Part shown: piece after piece, positions 45,035 through 53,798 of the stretch
How positions within the stretch are numbered: position 1 is the stretch's first letter
How the letters are laid out: each line of letters begins with the position of its first letter
DNA from: Flavobacteriaceae bacterium UBA2765
GTDB lineage: Bacteria > Bacteroidota > Bacteroidia > Flavobacteriales > Flavobacteriaceae
Length of the DNA stretch: 58,192 bases
Direction of reading: 5' to 3'
NCBI GenBank assembly: GCA_002352665.1
Contig: DEIV01000010.1
Span: 1-58,192, forward strand
Program-made: the position numbers and the translations under genes
Notes under the pieces: model-generated
Databases searched by the model: none
Told to the model about the DNA's origin: nothing
The model's input: the letters and a program-made list of their open reading frames with translations, nothing else

Positions 45035-45874
45035 CTATATAATAGTAAGTCCTTTTTCCTTTGAGCGCATGTGTAGTTTTATGTCGAATTCTATATTGCG
45101 TTTTCCTTTATCAATATCTCTTTCAAATTGTATTGCAGATGTGCCATCATTTCTCACTAATGTTACTAATTTTCCATATCCCCATAATTCAAGTTTCAAA
45201 TCTTGTTTATTAATTGGCAATATTTTTAATTTCTGATTAAATAAATTAAAAATACTTTGTCTTATCTCTTCTTTTCTTTTATCATCAAAATAAAAAGCTT
45301 GCGATTGTAAATCTTCTTTTTCTTTTGAAATATTTAGAAATTTAGAGGCATTATGTGATTTTATAATTGAATGAACTTCTACATATTTATTAAAGACCTC
45401 TTGAAATAATTTATCATTATCGATTTTTGATAAGTCTATTGATTTTTGCCATCCATCTAAAACAAATGGAAGTTCTATTTCTATTTCAGTCCCTATTTCA
45501 AAAAAAGTAAGTCCTTTAATTTTACTTGTTATTTTATTATTTTGATCAAAATATGCATCAGGACTTTTAATTTCAGGCATAAATTTTTGTTTTGTCTCTT
45601 TCCAATTATCGAAATCTGAAACGTTAAAATTTATACTCATACCATCATTTTCAATTAACGTTTTATTACCAAACCTAGGATACATTTTTCCACTAACCTT
45701 GTGTTTTCCACTGTTTAATAGTATATGATTAATGGGCACAGGCCCATCCATTAGACCATCTTTTGTATCCTTTCCTAAAAACTTAAATACTGGCACATCA
45801 TCAACTAAAACTACGCCTGAACAGTTGATACTTGGATATAACTCGAAATAAGGTTTATTTATTTGCATCATCAT
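45035..45874 (-). CDS. Effector-linked family protein without signal peptide
   Basis: A 279-residue member of the family found at 52827, 55405 and 57193, but without a signal peptide or lipobox. Shared landmarks are an N-terminal beta domain (ILLNSGKHKVSGKMYP), the L-P-F-x-L-x-G-W...S-x-D-L-x-x-I-D core (PFVLDGWQKSIDLSKID) and the W-G-Y-G-K-L-V-T-L strand near the C-terminus. Three ATG in a row (45874, 45871, 45868) overlap the 3' end of the 882-residue OmpA gene, implying coupled synthesis. I propose a cytosolic cognate immunity protein or chaperone for that protein; this is inference. Confidence 0.65.
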   Translation of the reverse strand: MMMQINKPYFELYPSINCSGVVLVDDVPVFKFLGKDTKDGLMDGPVPINHILLNSGKHKVSGKMYPRFGNKTLIENDGMSINFNVSDFDNWKETKQKFMPEIKSPDAYFDQNNKITSKIKGLTFFEIGTEIEIELPFVLDGWQKSIDLSKIDNDKLFQEVFNKYVEVHSIIKSHNASKFLNISKEKEDLQSQAFYFDDKRKEEIRQSIFNLFNQKLKILPINKQDLKLELWGYGKLVTLVRNDGTSAIQFERDIDKGKRNIEFDIKLHMRSKEKGLTII

Positions 45875-48503
45875 TTTTGTTTATATATTGTTTTTCAAAT
45901 TGAATTATTTTTGATGGTACTATGTCGGTGTATTTTTTTTCTACTGAATTTGAAAACCATCCTACTGTAACTTCAGCTTCTAAAATAACTTCTAAACCAG
46001 AAAATTTTAATGTAGGCTCATAATACAATCCATTCTTATCATTATCTATTTTTATATCACCCCCAAAATATGCATCACCAGTGGCACGTGCAAGAGCAGA
46101 AAACTCAAATTTTGGTTTCTTTTTAGTATACCAAGGGTTGTTTCCCGCTTTAATTTCGGCAATTACTTTCATACCCATTTTACCTCCAATAAGCATGTGG
46201 CCCATTTCACTTTCTTTAAGAGAATTGAATTTAAACTCCTTAAACATTAATTCTAACTCACCATAAAACTCCGCATTAATTCCAATTTCAGCACCAACTT
46301 TTTTTCCAGCACTTCTAATTCTTTCTATAATTTTAGAAATTGCAGGGCTTCCAGTTGTAGCATATGATGCAACAGTAATAGCAGCGGCTATAAGATCTAT
46401 TGTAACGCTAGCACCAATAAATGGTTTTGCACCAAAATTCAATTCTCCAACCATTGCAACTTTATTATCATGATCAGGTTCATTTTGTAAATACCAAGAG
46501 GCTATTACTTCAATTTTTGGATATCTAATATCAAAGGTCAGGGGTAAGCTAGTTGCTTTCATCACACCTCGACAAATATTAATTCCCTCTTGAACTAATT
46601 CTACTGATTTAGAAAGGGTTTTAGTTAATATCTTAGTTTTAGGTTCCCATTCTTTAGTCAAATTTGCTTTTCTTTTACTATCATTCCATTCGGCTTTAAG
46701 TCCAAGACCAATAACCATAGGTACTTTTCCTTGCTTGTTCATTAACCACCTTTTATAGCCCTCCTCGCGTGCTATTTTTTGATGTTTTTCAAATATTCTA
46801 TACTCAGACGGCATATTGGTATGAGAATAATTTTTAACATCCAATTTTAATTCAAATGCTATTTCCCACTTAATATCAGGATAAGCCTTAATTAATAAAG
46901 CTGGTTTATTTTTTAAGGAATAATACCTACAACTATGTATATGTACTTTGTAAAGTGCTGCAGAATCTGCAAACTTATGTAGCACATTGTTTTTTGGCCA
47001 AATATAATTTAAAGGTGCCGGATTAAAATTAGATAATGTAGATTGTATAGGAAACTCTAATTGGGTTCCTGAACCTTTAAACTCCTTGGCATCTGGCGAT
47101 TTTACTATCACTTCTTTTTTGTGCTTTTCGGTATCTCTATAACAATCATCTACCTCAAAACCAAGGATATCAAGTATTACATTTTTCGGACTACTTGGTG
47201 CAATGGTTTCAAACACTACTGCATTGGCTGTATGGCCTGGAAAATTAAATGAAATATCTACTCTACGAGCATCTTGATATACCTTCTCATTACGATGATC
47301 ATAATCATCAGGGCTTTGTATATTATATTCACCTCTTCCTATACTGTTAATACGTCTGCTGTCTAAACCACCACCTGTAAAAAATTTTTTTACTGCATCG
47401 CTACGTTTTTGCGAAAGATTTTGATTATAAACTTCAGGGCCAATAACACAAGCATAACCACTCATCTGCATTGTAGTACCTTTATGCTCCAATAAAAAAC
47501 CTAATATGTTATTTAGAATTGTTTGTGCATCCGGAGCAATGCTATAATCATTAAACTTAAAATGAACTGTACGGTTTATTTTTTCATCAGTTGCCTTACT
47601 GTTTTGTAATGTTTGTCCGTCTTTAAAGACGGTAGTTGTTTCTGTTTGCGTTTTACCATCTTTAACGATTGGTGTTGTTACAGTTATTTCATCAAACTTA
47701 CATGGTTCATGACGCTTAGCATTAATTTCAGCCTGAAATACTTTTGTAGGCGTTAAATTTTCACTTACGCCTGCTTCTTGTTTTATTTCTTTATTTTCTA
47801 CACCCAGATAAACGGCATGATTATCATCTCCTAAGTGATCCTTTATGTAGGTATTATTAATTTTTGCTTTTATATAAAATTCTTCTACTCCCTCTTTCCA
47901 ACCTACTTTGCTAATCCATTTAGAGGTATTAGCTATTTGAAAAGCTACTTCTCCGTCTCTTATTAATACGTTAGTATATCTATCAATATAATGATCAGCT
48001 CCTAATGCCTGGTTGTATACTTCAATGGTTATTCTATTTCCATTTAAGCCTTCAGTGTCTAACCAAATATAGAGGAGTTCACCATATCTAATTGGAGTAC
48101 CGTTTTTAATATCAGCACCTGTCGGAGTTTTTCTCCAATCACTGGCTTTAATAAGAGGTTCGGTGTATCCATTCACATAAATACCAGCATCATTTTTAAA
48201 ATCTCTTTTACCGGATAAACTGGCTTCTATATAATATGCATAGGAGCCGGAAAATTTTTTATTAATTTGAAATTGTAACTGTTTCCCTAAATCTCTGAAC
48301 ATTATAATCTTTCTATCATTAGTTTGTCGTAACCAATATACTTTTTGCATTTTTACTTCTTCAGGAGTTCCTTTTATCCATTCATCAACTTCAAATATAA
48401 CATTCTTATCAGCAGCTATGGTAACTTGAGTAGTTTTAGATTGTGATTTGTCTGGATAATATAGTCCTTTTGCAAGTATTATTCTTTTTACACCTTTTGC
48501 CAT
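45855..48503 (-). CDS. Large OmpA-domain effector-like protein
   Basis: An 882-residue protein with no signal peptide. Residues 25-300 contain repeated Ig-like beta domains (VYWLRQTNDRK, GKQLQFQI, SGSYAYYIEAS). Residues 309-418 form an OmpA-like peptidoglycan-binding domain (VHFKFNDYSIAPDAQ, NQNLSQKRSDAVKKFF, RINSIGRGE, DARRVDISF). Residues 500-882 are a separate C-terminal half whose SCRYYSLKNKPALLIKAYPD segment matches the 53799 protein. N-terminal targeting plus variable C-terminus is the design of polymorphic effectors. It follows the DUF4280 gene by 7 bases. No catalytic motif is recognised in the C-terminal half. Confidence 0.7.
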   Translation of the reverse strand: MAKGVKRIILAKGLYYPDKSQSKTTQVTIAADKNVIFEVDEWIKGTPEEVKMQKVYWLRQTNDRKIIMFRDLGKQLQFQINKKFSGSYAYYIEASLSGKRDFKNDAGIYVNGYTEPLIKASDWRKTPTGADIKNGTPIRYGELLYIWLDTEGLNGNRITIEVYNQALGADHYIDRYTNVLIRDGEVAFQIANTSKWISKVGWKEGVEEFYIKAKINNTYIKDHLGDDNHAVYLGVENKEIKQEAGVSENLTPTKVFQAEINAKRHEPCKFDEITVTTPIVKDGKTQTETTTVFKDGQTLQNSKATDEKINRTVHFKFNDYSIAPDAQTILNNILGFLLEHKGTTMQMSGYACVIGPEVYNQNLSQKRSDAVKKFFTGGGLDSRRINSIGRGEYNIQSPDDYDHRNEKVYQDARRVDISFNFPGHTANAVVFETIAPSSPKNVILDILGFEVDDCYRDTEKHKKEVIVKSPDAKEFKGSGTQLEFPIQSTLSNFNPAPLNYIWPKNNVLHKFADSAALYKVHIHSCRYYSLKNKPALLIKAYPDIKWEIAFELKLDVKNYSHTNMPSEYRIFEKHQKIAREEGYKRWLMNKQGKVPMVIGLGLKAEWNDSKRKANLTKEWEPKTKILTKTLSKSVELVQEGINICRGVMKATSLPLTFDIRYPKIEVIASWYLQNEPDHDNKVAMVGELNFGAKPFIGASVTIDLIAAAITVASYATTGSPAISKIIERIRSAGKKVGAEIGINAEFYGELELMFKEFKFNSLKESEMGHMLIGGKMGMKVIAEIKAGNNPWYTKKKPKFEFSALARATGDAYFGGDIKIDNDKNGLYYEPTLKFSGLEVILEAEVTVGWFSNSVEKKYTDIVPSKIIQFEKQYINKNDDANK

Positions 48504-48510
48504 TGTTTTT

Positions 48511-49005
48511 CTATTTTGCTGATTCAGTTATACCTTCATTAGAGTTTTTTGAACTCCCTAAATCATTTGGATTAACCATAGGATTAAGTTGTGCTTGTGT
48601 ATCTTCATCTGCATTACTAATGTTTTGCTGATTTGGTTCCGTAATTTGACCATGGTTAGTAATCTTTACACATGGTGAACCTGCAATTGCACATATCGCT
48701 TTGCTGTCTTCTACTAGTATATTACCTCCATTTTTTAAAATAACATCTTTGTAAAAACCATCCCAACCTGTTATTGCCGGCTGACAAGGTTTATAGCTGC
48801 TTCCAGCTGGTTGTAATTTACATTGCCCAAAAGTTTTATTCTTAAAAGGTACTCCTAATTCTAGTGTTGTTCCAATTAATTTTTTACTCCCATTTTTATC
48901 GTTAGCATATTCATATTGATGAGATGTAACATCTAGCATGTCTGGTACAAACCCTTGTTGGCATTCGCAAATAGCTCCGTGTACTACAATGTGTTTTTCG
49001 CTCAT
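48511..49005 (-). CDS. DUF4280 (PAAR-like) protein
   Basis: A 164-residue protein of the DUF4280 family. Cysteine-bearing landmarks are VHGAICECQQG (9-19), the LPVFKNKTFGQC-type middle (FKNKTFGQCKLQ) and CQPAITGWDGFYKD, followed by SKAICAIAGSPCVKITNHGQ. DUF4280 proteins are PAAR-like and occur with type VI secretion and extracellular contractile injection systems, where they are thought to cap the spike or load effectors. The Ser/Asn/Gln-rich tail after 120 looks disordered. It lies between the LysM and OmpA genes in one operon. Confidence 0.8.
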   Translation of the reverse strand: MSEKHIVVHGAICECQQGFVPDMLDVTSHQYEYANDKNGSKKLIGTTLELGVPFKNKTFGQCKLQPAGSSYKPCQPAITGWDGFYKDVILKNGGNILVEDSKAICAIAGSPCVKITNHGQITEPNQQNISNADEDTQAQLNPMVNPNDLGSSKNSNEGITESAK

Positions 49006-49047
49006 TTTTCTATTTTTTACTACTCCTTTGTGTCATTTAGCTTTAAA

Positions 49048-50139
49048 TTATTTATCATCTATAATTTCTGAAATAGAAATAGAGATCTGCTTTAATGAAT
49101 TTAGTTCTAATGAACTTTCTAAAAAAGCGTGTTGAATTGTATTGTTATCAGGTTTTAGAATATACATGCAGCGGTAATTTCCTTTTACACTTGGTCTGTT
49201 TTTTGTATAAAACGCAGGGTAATAAATTTTATTTACCAATTCTTCTTTACTTCTATTATCGGAACATGCACCTTTTATATCTATTTTTATCTTATTAGTT
49301 TTAATAAATTTATTTGCACTCTTTTTTACATTGAACATTATGGGATTCGTATTGGGTATTATTGGAAAGAAAACCTTATCTTCTTTTAAAAGATCATTTG
49401 CATAAACACTATAAATTTCATTAAAATAAAGGTGGTAAAACCAATCGTTTTTTAAATAAAAAAGACAAAGTCCTTTATCATTTATAGTCTGTTCAAATGA
49501 ATTTATATAATCTTGAGCGGTTTTACCTTGATAATATTTTAGCTTAGTTTTTTTTTGCTTTTGCCATCTTTTTAATATGTCTTTATGATTTTGTATTTCA
49601 ATTAGATTGGCATTTTTATCTAATTGAAACACTATAGGATATAAAATTTCTGTACAAGTTACAGCTAACTCATCTGCCACTAAACTCGGCTCCTGATCAT
49701 TAATAAATATTTTTGAGTTAATAATATTTACTGAAACGGTCTGCATGCCAAACTTATCTGTAGGATAAAACCGAATATTGACATTATATTTTATTGTATT
49801 TTCTTTTACACCATTTTTTATTTTTTTTAGAACACCATAACTCAAGTCTTTATTATATGGTTTGAACCTTAATTTTCCGAAATATGATTCTTGTAAAACA
49901 TTTGGTTCTTGTAGATTTTCTAGTGTCCATACTTCTTTTCCATTTTTTAGTGTATATCCTTCCGGTGGTAAAATAACTTCTTTTAAAAAGTCAGGTAATC
50001 GACCTTTAATTTTTTCATGATTTTCTGCTCTTTTATTATGGTAATCAATAAGCTCATAGCAATCAAGATTATTATTATTGGCAATACTAAAAATAGTATC
50101 TCTTTTTTTTACCTTATATGTTCTATATATCTGATTCAA
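49048..50139 (-). CDS. LysM-domain protein of the effector locus
   Basis: A 363-residue protein with an N-terminal LysM domain (about 6-52, YKVKKRDTIFSIANNNNLDC...ILPPEG) and a long C-terminal part without a recognised domain. There is no signal peptide, as for LysM proteins of injection machines that act inside the particle or baseplate. The start is a TTG (50139); no ATG lies upstream in frame, so the N-terminus is uncertain by a few residues. It is first in the LysM-DUF4280-OmpA run, 42 bases ahead of DUF4280. Confidence 0.7.
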   Translation of the reverse strand: MNQIYRTYKVKKRDTIFSIANNNNLDCYELIDYHNKRAENHEKIKGRLPDFLKEVILPPEGYTLKNGKEVWTLENLQEPNVLQESYFGKLRFKPYNKDLSYGVLKKIKNGVKENTIKYNVNIRFYPTDKFGMQTVSVNIINSKIFINDQEPSLVADELAVTCTEILYPIVFQLDKNANLIEIQNHKDILKRWQKQKKTKLKYYQGKTAQDYINSFEQTINDKGLCLFYLKNDWFYHLYFNEIYSVYANDLLKEDKVFFPIIPNTNPIMFNVKKSANKFIKTNKIKIDIKGACSDNRSKEELVNKIYYPAFYTKNRPSVKGNYRCMYILKPDNNTIQHAFLESSLELNSLKQISISISEIIDDK

Positions 50140-50478
50140 GATAATTGTTATTCTTTTATTAAATATTATTAATTAGTTATTGCGAAATCAAAAAAAATAT
50201 TTCTAAAAAGATCCATATATCATATATTTTTTCCTTGCCATCTCCAGTATAACTATCTTATTACCAATATATATATTACTTTTCCAAAACCTTATAGCCA
50301 ATTCTAAAATTTAGTATCAATAGTATTTAAAGTTCAAATTTTCTTCATCAACATAGCCTTGATCTAAAAAATATTTAACAAGATGTCATAAGACTATCAA
50401 AAAAAGCATAAGATGATATTCTCCATGTATAAAATAACTATAAACATAATAATTAAATTTGCCTTTAATATTATTTTC
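50140..50478. other. Intergenic region upstream of the LysM gene (339 bp)
   Basis: AT-rich, with no intact gene and no convincing -7 box. On the minus strand a coding-like end, HLVKYFLDQGYVDEENLNFKYY split by my 20-residue limit (HLVKYFLDQGYV then DEENLNFKYY), runs from about 50385 to a TGA at 50317-50319. It may be the last trace of a deleted gene of the array, or chance. Confidence 0.35.
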
Positions 50479-51162
50479 TTATTTAATATATTCTCTGATT
50501 ATAGAATCTTTAACCGACAACGAAATGTTTTCAAAATTTTCAATAAAATCCTTTGGAGACATCGGTTCACACATTGAATAAATTCTTTTTGAATCTATTC
50601 CAAACACTATCCCATCTATTTCTATAATTTTAAACTTTTCTGGGTTAGTTAGTATTTTTTTTCCATTACGAAGACAATATACATTTTGATCATCACTTAT
50701 ATATTCATCCGATTTATCTATAATTCTTAATTTTAATGGATTTAGTTCTAAAATAAAAACCGGAGGTGTTGCATATTCAAGACTTGACGTTGAATAATAT
50801 ACATTATTCTTATCAGTATATAAGCTATACTCTCGAAGCTGTTTGTATGTTTTTAAATCTAATATATTATCAATTGATTCTGAGCCTGTTGAGTCAATTA
50901 AAAATAGTCCTTTTTCTATTACTTTTATCCCATTATTTACATTTTGTTTTTTAAAATAGTTTTGGGCAAAGTATAATTTGTTATTATATTTATATATATT
51001 ATTTTTAATATGAACTACTTCTTTTGGGTCATTTACTTCAATACCAGTGCTAGAGTCCTTACTAGGTAGAAAAAAAGAATTTGCTTTATCTTCTTGTGCA
51101 TTACAGCTTAGTAATGATAAAAACAAAAAAAAGAATCCTATGTGTTTTTTAATTAATCTCAT
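50479..51162 (-). CDS. Lipoprotein with DKNYY-like repeats
   Basis: A 227-residue lipoprotein (lipobox SLLSC, Cys about 20). Several short strands of the type D-K-N-x-V-Y-Y recur (YTDKNNVYYSTSS, ISDDQNVYCLRNGKK), as in DKNYY-family exported proteins of unknown role. I start at ATG 51162; a GTG at 51180 would add six residues before the signal. It lies between the remnant of a family lipoprotein gene and the LysM operon, on the same strand. Confidence 0.65.
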   Translation of the reverse strand: MRLIKKHIGFFFLFLSLLSCNAQEDKANSFFLPSKDSSTGIEVNDPKEVVHIKNNIYKYNNKLYFAQNYFKKQNVNNGIKVIEKGLFLIDSTGSESIDNILDLKTYKQLREYSLYTDKNNVYYSTSSLEYATPPVFILELNPLKLRIIDKSDEYISDDQNVYCLRNGKKILTNPEKFKIIEIDGIVFGIDSKRIYSMCEPMSPKDFIENFENISLSVKDSIIREYIK

Positions 51163-51189
51163 TTTTTCTTTAATTTCCACAATTGAATA

Positions 51190-51425
51190 CTAGAATTATG
51201 ATCTATTCGATTAGCAGTTTGGCTAGCTCTATTATAATTTCTCTTCTTTATTTAAATAAGACACTGTTGCAGCTTCCAAGTTTTTTGTCAATTCAAGTTC
51301 TTTTGTTAATTTATGATTTTTACCTAAATTTAATATCTCTCTTAAATATGTATAATATGCCACCACTTCTTTTTCTAAAACTTCTTTATCTATTTTTCGT
51401 AAATCTTGGCTTTATGTCTAGTCAT
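51190..51425 (-). pseudogene. Remnant of the effector-linked lipoprotein gene
   Basis: Minus-strand text aligns with the middle of the 52827 gene: SQDLRKIDKEVLEKEVVAYY and on through LNLGKNHKLTKELELTKNLEAA. Just before it, codons that are TGG and GAA in the intact gene are TAG and TAA here, i.e. two nonsense mutations. The C-terminal side is frameshifted near 51235. DNA identity with 53100-53235 is high over about 150 bases. It proves that another copy of the lipoprotein gene once stood here. Confidence 0.8.
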
Positions 51426-51439
51426 AAACTTATTTGTAG

Positions 51440-52825
51440 TTATTTATTACAGCTTGTTTTGAAAATTACTTGATGATTAACATCTTTACTAATAAGCTTT
51501 GTTAACTCAGTATCTAATCTATCCACACAAATTGATTGTAAGCTAGGAAGGTTAGTGAAATTAGAGTGGTTCATATAAAAATTAGCACTATTTATATTTT
51601 TTAAATTGATAAATTTAATTTTTAAATTATCATTAATATTTAAGCTTTGTAAATACCTATTAGTGCTTACATCAATTGAACTAAGGTTATTCGATCCACA
51701 AATTAAGTGTTTTAAAGCTTTATTGTTATTTACATTTAGCTTGCTAAGATTGTTTGTATTACAATCTAAAGAAGTTAGGGCTGTATTTTTAGATATATCT
51801 AACTTTGTAATCTTGTTAGAATGACAAAATAGAGTAGACAAAGCTACATTATGACTTACATTAATAATTTTAAGGTTATTCCAACTAAAAGTTAAATGTT
51901 CTAATTTTATATTATCATCTACATCAAGAACACTAAGTTTATTACCATCACAGCCCAATCTTATTAATGCTATATTCTTACTAACATCAAGTGTTAAAAG
52001 ATTATTACCCATACATTCAAAATCAGTTAAAAGAATATTTTTACTGACATCAATCTCGTTAAGTTTATTGTATGAGCAATGAAATCTAGTTAAAGTAGTA
52101 TTGTTACTTGTGTCTACTCTATTTAGTTCATTATAAGAACAATTAAAATCTAATAAACCAGTATTGTTGCTTATATCAAGAGTACTAAGTTTATTTCTAG
52201 AACAATTTAAAAATGTTAAAGTAGAGATACTACTAATATTGAGTGTACTAAGTAGATTTGAAGAGCATTCCAAATAAGTCAAACCTATATTATAGTTTAA
52301 ATTTAATGTACTTAGGTTATTTTCTCCACATTCCAATTTTGTTAATGCTATATTAGAGCTTAAGTCGATATTTCCAAGATTATTGTAATGACAAAGTAAA
52401 GTTTCTAAAGCGGTATTATTCGTTAAATTTATTGTTCTAAGGTTGTTTGAAGAACAATCTAATGCTTTTAATGCTTTATTTAAATTTAAAGTCTGAAGGC
52501 CATTGTTATATAAGTTAATTTTAATTAAAGATATATTAGCACTTAAATCACAAGACGTTAGATTATTCCAACCACAATTTAAATGTGTCAAAGCTGTAAA
52601 AGCCTCAATACCTTCTATAGAAGAAATATCTTTGTATTGCAAATTTAGTTCTGTAATTAGATTTGCCTCAATTACTTGTATCTCACCATCTTTATTTGTA
52701 TCAATGGTTGGGTTGTGATTTAACAATGCCTCTTTAAAGTTATTATCTGGAAATATTACAATTTCTTGAGCATAAGAATTTAAAACAAAACAGATACTTA
52801 ACAAAAATACCACAATACCTTTCAT
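51440..52825 (-). CDS. Secreted leucine-rich-repeat protein
   Basis: A 461-residue protein with a signal peptide (1-20, ending NSYAQ), an EF-hand-like DTNKDGEIQVIEA (about 45-57), and about 16 leucine-rich repeats of ~21 residues (ALTSLDCNTNNLSKLNV pattern). The end SLQSICVDRLDTELTKL normally precedes a T9SS sorting domain in such proteins, but none follows before the stop. I start at ATG 52825 (longer frames overlap the upstream gene); it begins two bases after the 52827 stop. A role in the array is not clear. Confidence 0.78.
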   Translation of the reverse strand: MKGIVVFLLSICFVLNSYAQEIVIFPDNNFKEALLNHNPTIDTNKDGEIQVIEANLITELNLQYKDISSIEGIEAFTALTHLNCGWNNLTSCDLSANISLIKINLYNNGLQTLNLNKALKALDCSSNNLRTINLTNNTALETLLCHYNNLGNIDLSSNIALTKLECGENNLSTLNLNYNIGLTYLECSSNLLSTLNISSISTLTFLNCSRNKLSTLDISNNTGLLDFNCSYNELNRVDTSNNTTLTRFHCSYNKLNEIDVSKNILLTDFECMGNNLLTLDVSKNIALIRLGCDGNKLSVLDVDDNIKLEHLTFSWNNLKIINVSHNVALSTLFCHSNKITKLDISKNTALTSLDCNTNNLSKLNVNNNKALKHLICGSNNLSSIDVSTNRYLQSLNINDNLKIKFINLKNINSANFYMNHSNFTNLPSLQSICVDRLDTELTKLISKDVNHQVIFKTSCNK

Positions 52826-52826
52826 T

Positions 52827-53786
52827 TTATTTGGTAATAATTTCGAAAATATCTGAACCTTTTGGTTTGTGTAATTTAACTCCCAAAGAATGCCTATACT
52901 CTCCATCATTATACATTAATACGCTCCAGTTTAAAAATTCATTATCAGTTTTGTAAAGAGTTACAAGTTTACCATCCCCCTCTATAGCCATTCTATAACC
53001 CTCTAGTGGATACATTTTTTCTTTGGTTATTCTGGTAGCATTATCCTTTAAAGCTTCTTCATATTCCTTTTTATTAGAATATGATAGAGTAGAAGCTTCT
53101 AAGTTTCTTGTCACCTGAAGTTCATAAGTATATTTATGCTTTTGTCCAGTATTTAATATCTCTCTTAAATATGTATAATATGCTACTACTTCTTTTTCTA
53201 AAACTTCTTTATCTATTTTTCGTAAATCTTGGCTTTCTGTCCAGCCCTTTACTTGATAGGGTAAATCTGAAATAGTAAACTCCATTTCTTGTTCTAAATT
53301 AGCTACGGGCTCTTTTATAGTAAAACGATATTCTTTATGCAATGAAATATTTTCTTTTTGCCCATCAATTTCCTCCCAACGTAACAAATCTATTCTCCTA
53401 TCTTCAAAATCTTCAGGATGAATTAAACCATCTTCATGGAATTCTTCACGGTCTTTACCCATAGGGTAGAATTCTATTTTAGCGGTATAAGTTCCATTTC
53501 CTAACACATAATTTTCTAGTCTATAATGTGTATTGCTGTTTAACTCTCTATCAGGGTTTGGAACTTTATGTTCTCCTGCCAATAAACCATTAATAAATAA
53601 ACGATAGGGTAGTCTTGAAAATACAACAAAACTATATTTAATTTTTTTCTGCTTACAATTAGCATCTAAATTATCGTACAATTGTTGTTGGTATGGAGTA
53701 AATTCTGTTTTCATTTGTTTTGTTTTGTTTTGTTGACCGCAACCTAAATTGATAACAAACAACGCAAGTATTACTAAATATTTCAT
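52827..53786 (-). CDS. Effector-linked family lipoprotein (unit 3)
   Basis: A 319-residue lipoprotein (lipobox INLGC, Cys 16) of the family shared with 45035, 55405 and 57193. The mature part has an N-terminal beta domain (FINGLLAGEHKVPNPD, TAKIEFYPMGKD, DGLIHPEDF), the LPYQVKGWTESQDLRKIDKE core, a helical pair, and the closing GDGKLVTLYKTDN and KLHKPKGSDIFEI strands. It starts 12 bases after the stop of the 53799 effector-like gene. Surface or periplasmic immunity is the working idea; no binding site is known. Confidence 0.7.
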   Translation of the reverse strand: MKYLVILALFVINLGCGQQNKTKQMKTEFTPYQQQLYDNLDANCKQKKIKYSFVVFSRLPYRLFINGLLAGEHKVPNPDRELNSNTHYRLENYVLGNGTYTAKIEFYPMGKDREEFHEDGLIHPEDFEDRRIDLLRWEEIDGQKENISLHKEYRFTIKEPVANLEQEMEFTISDLPYQVKGWTESQDLRKIDKEVLEKEVVAYYTYLREILNTGQKHKYTYELQVTRNLEASTLSYSNKKEYEEALKDNATRITKEKMYPLEGYRMAIEGDGKLVTLYKTDNEFLNWSVLMYNDGEYRHSLGVKLHKPKGSDIFEIITK

Positions 53787-53798
53787 TGTTAATTATTT

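Noticed and set aside
51440..52825. The regular leucine-rich DNA pattern as a CRISPR or tandem DNA repeat
   Set aside because: The ~63-base periodicity is the coding of 21-residue LRRs with divergent DNA; no identical repeats or spacers.
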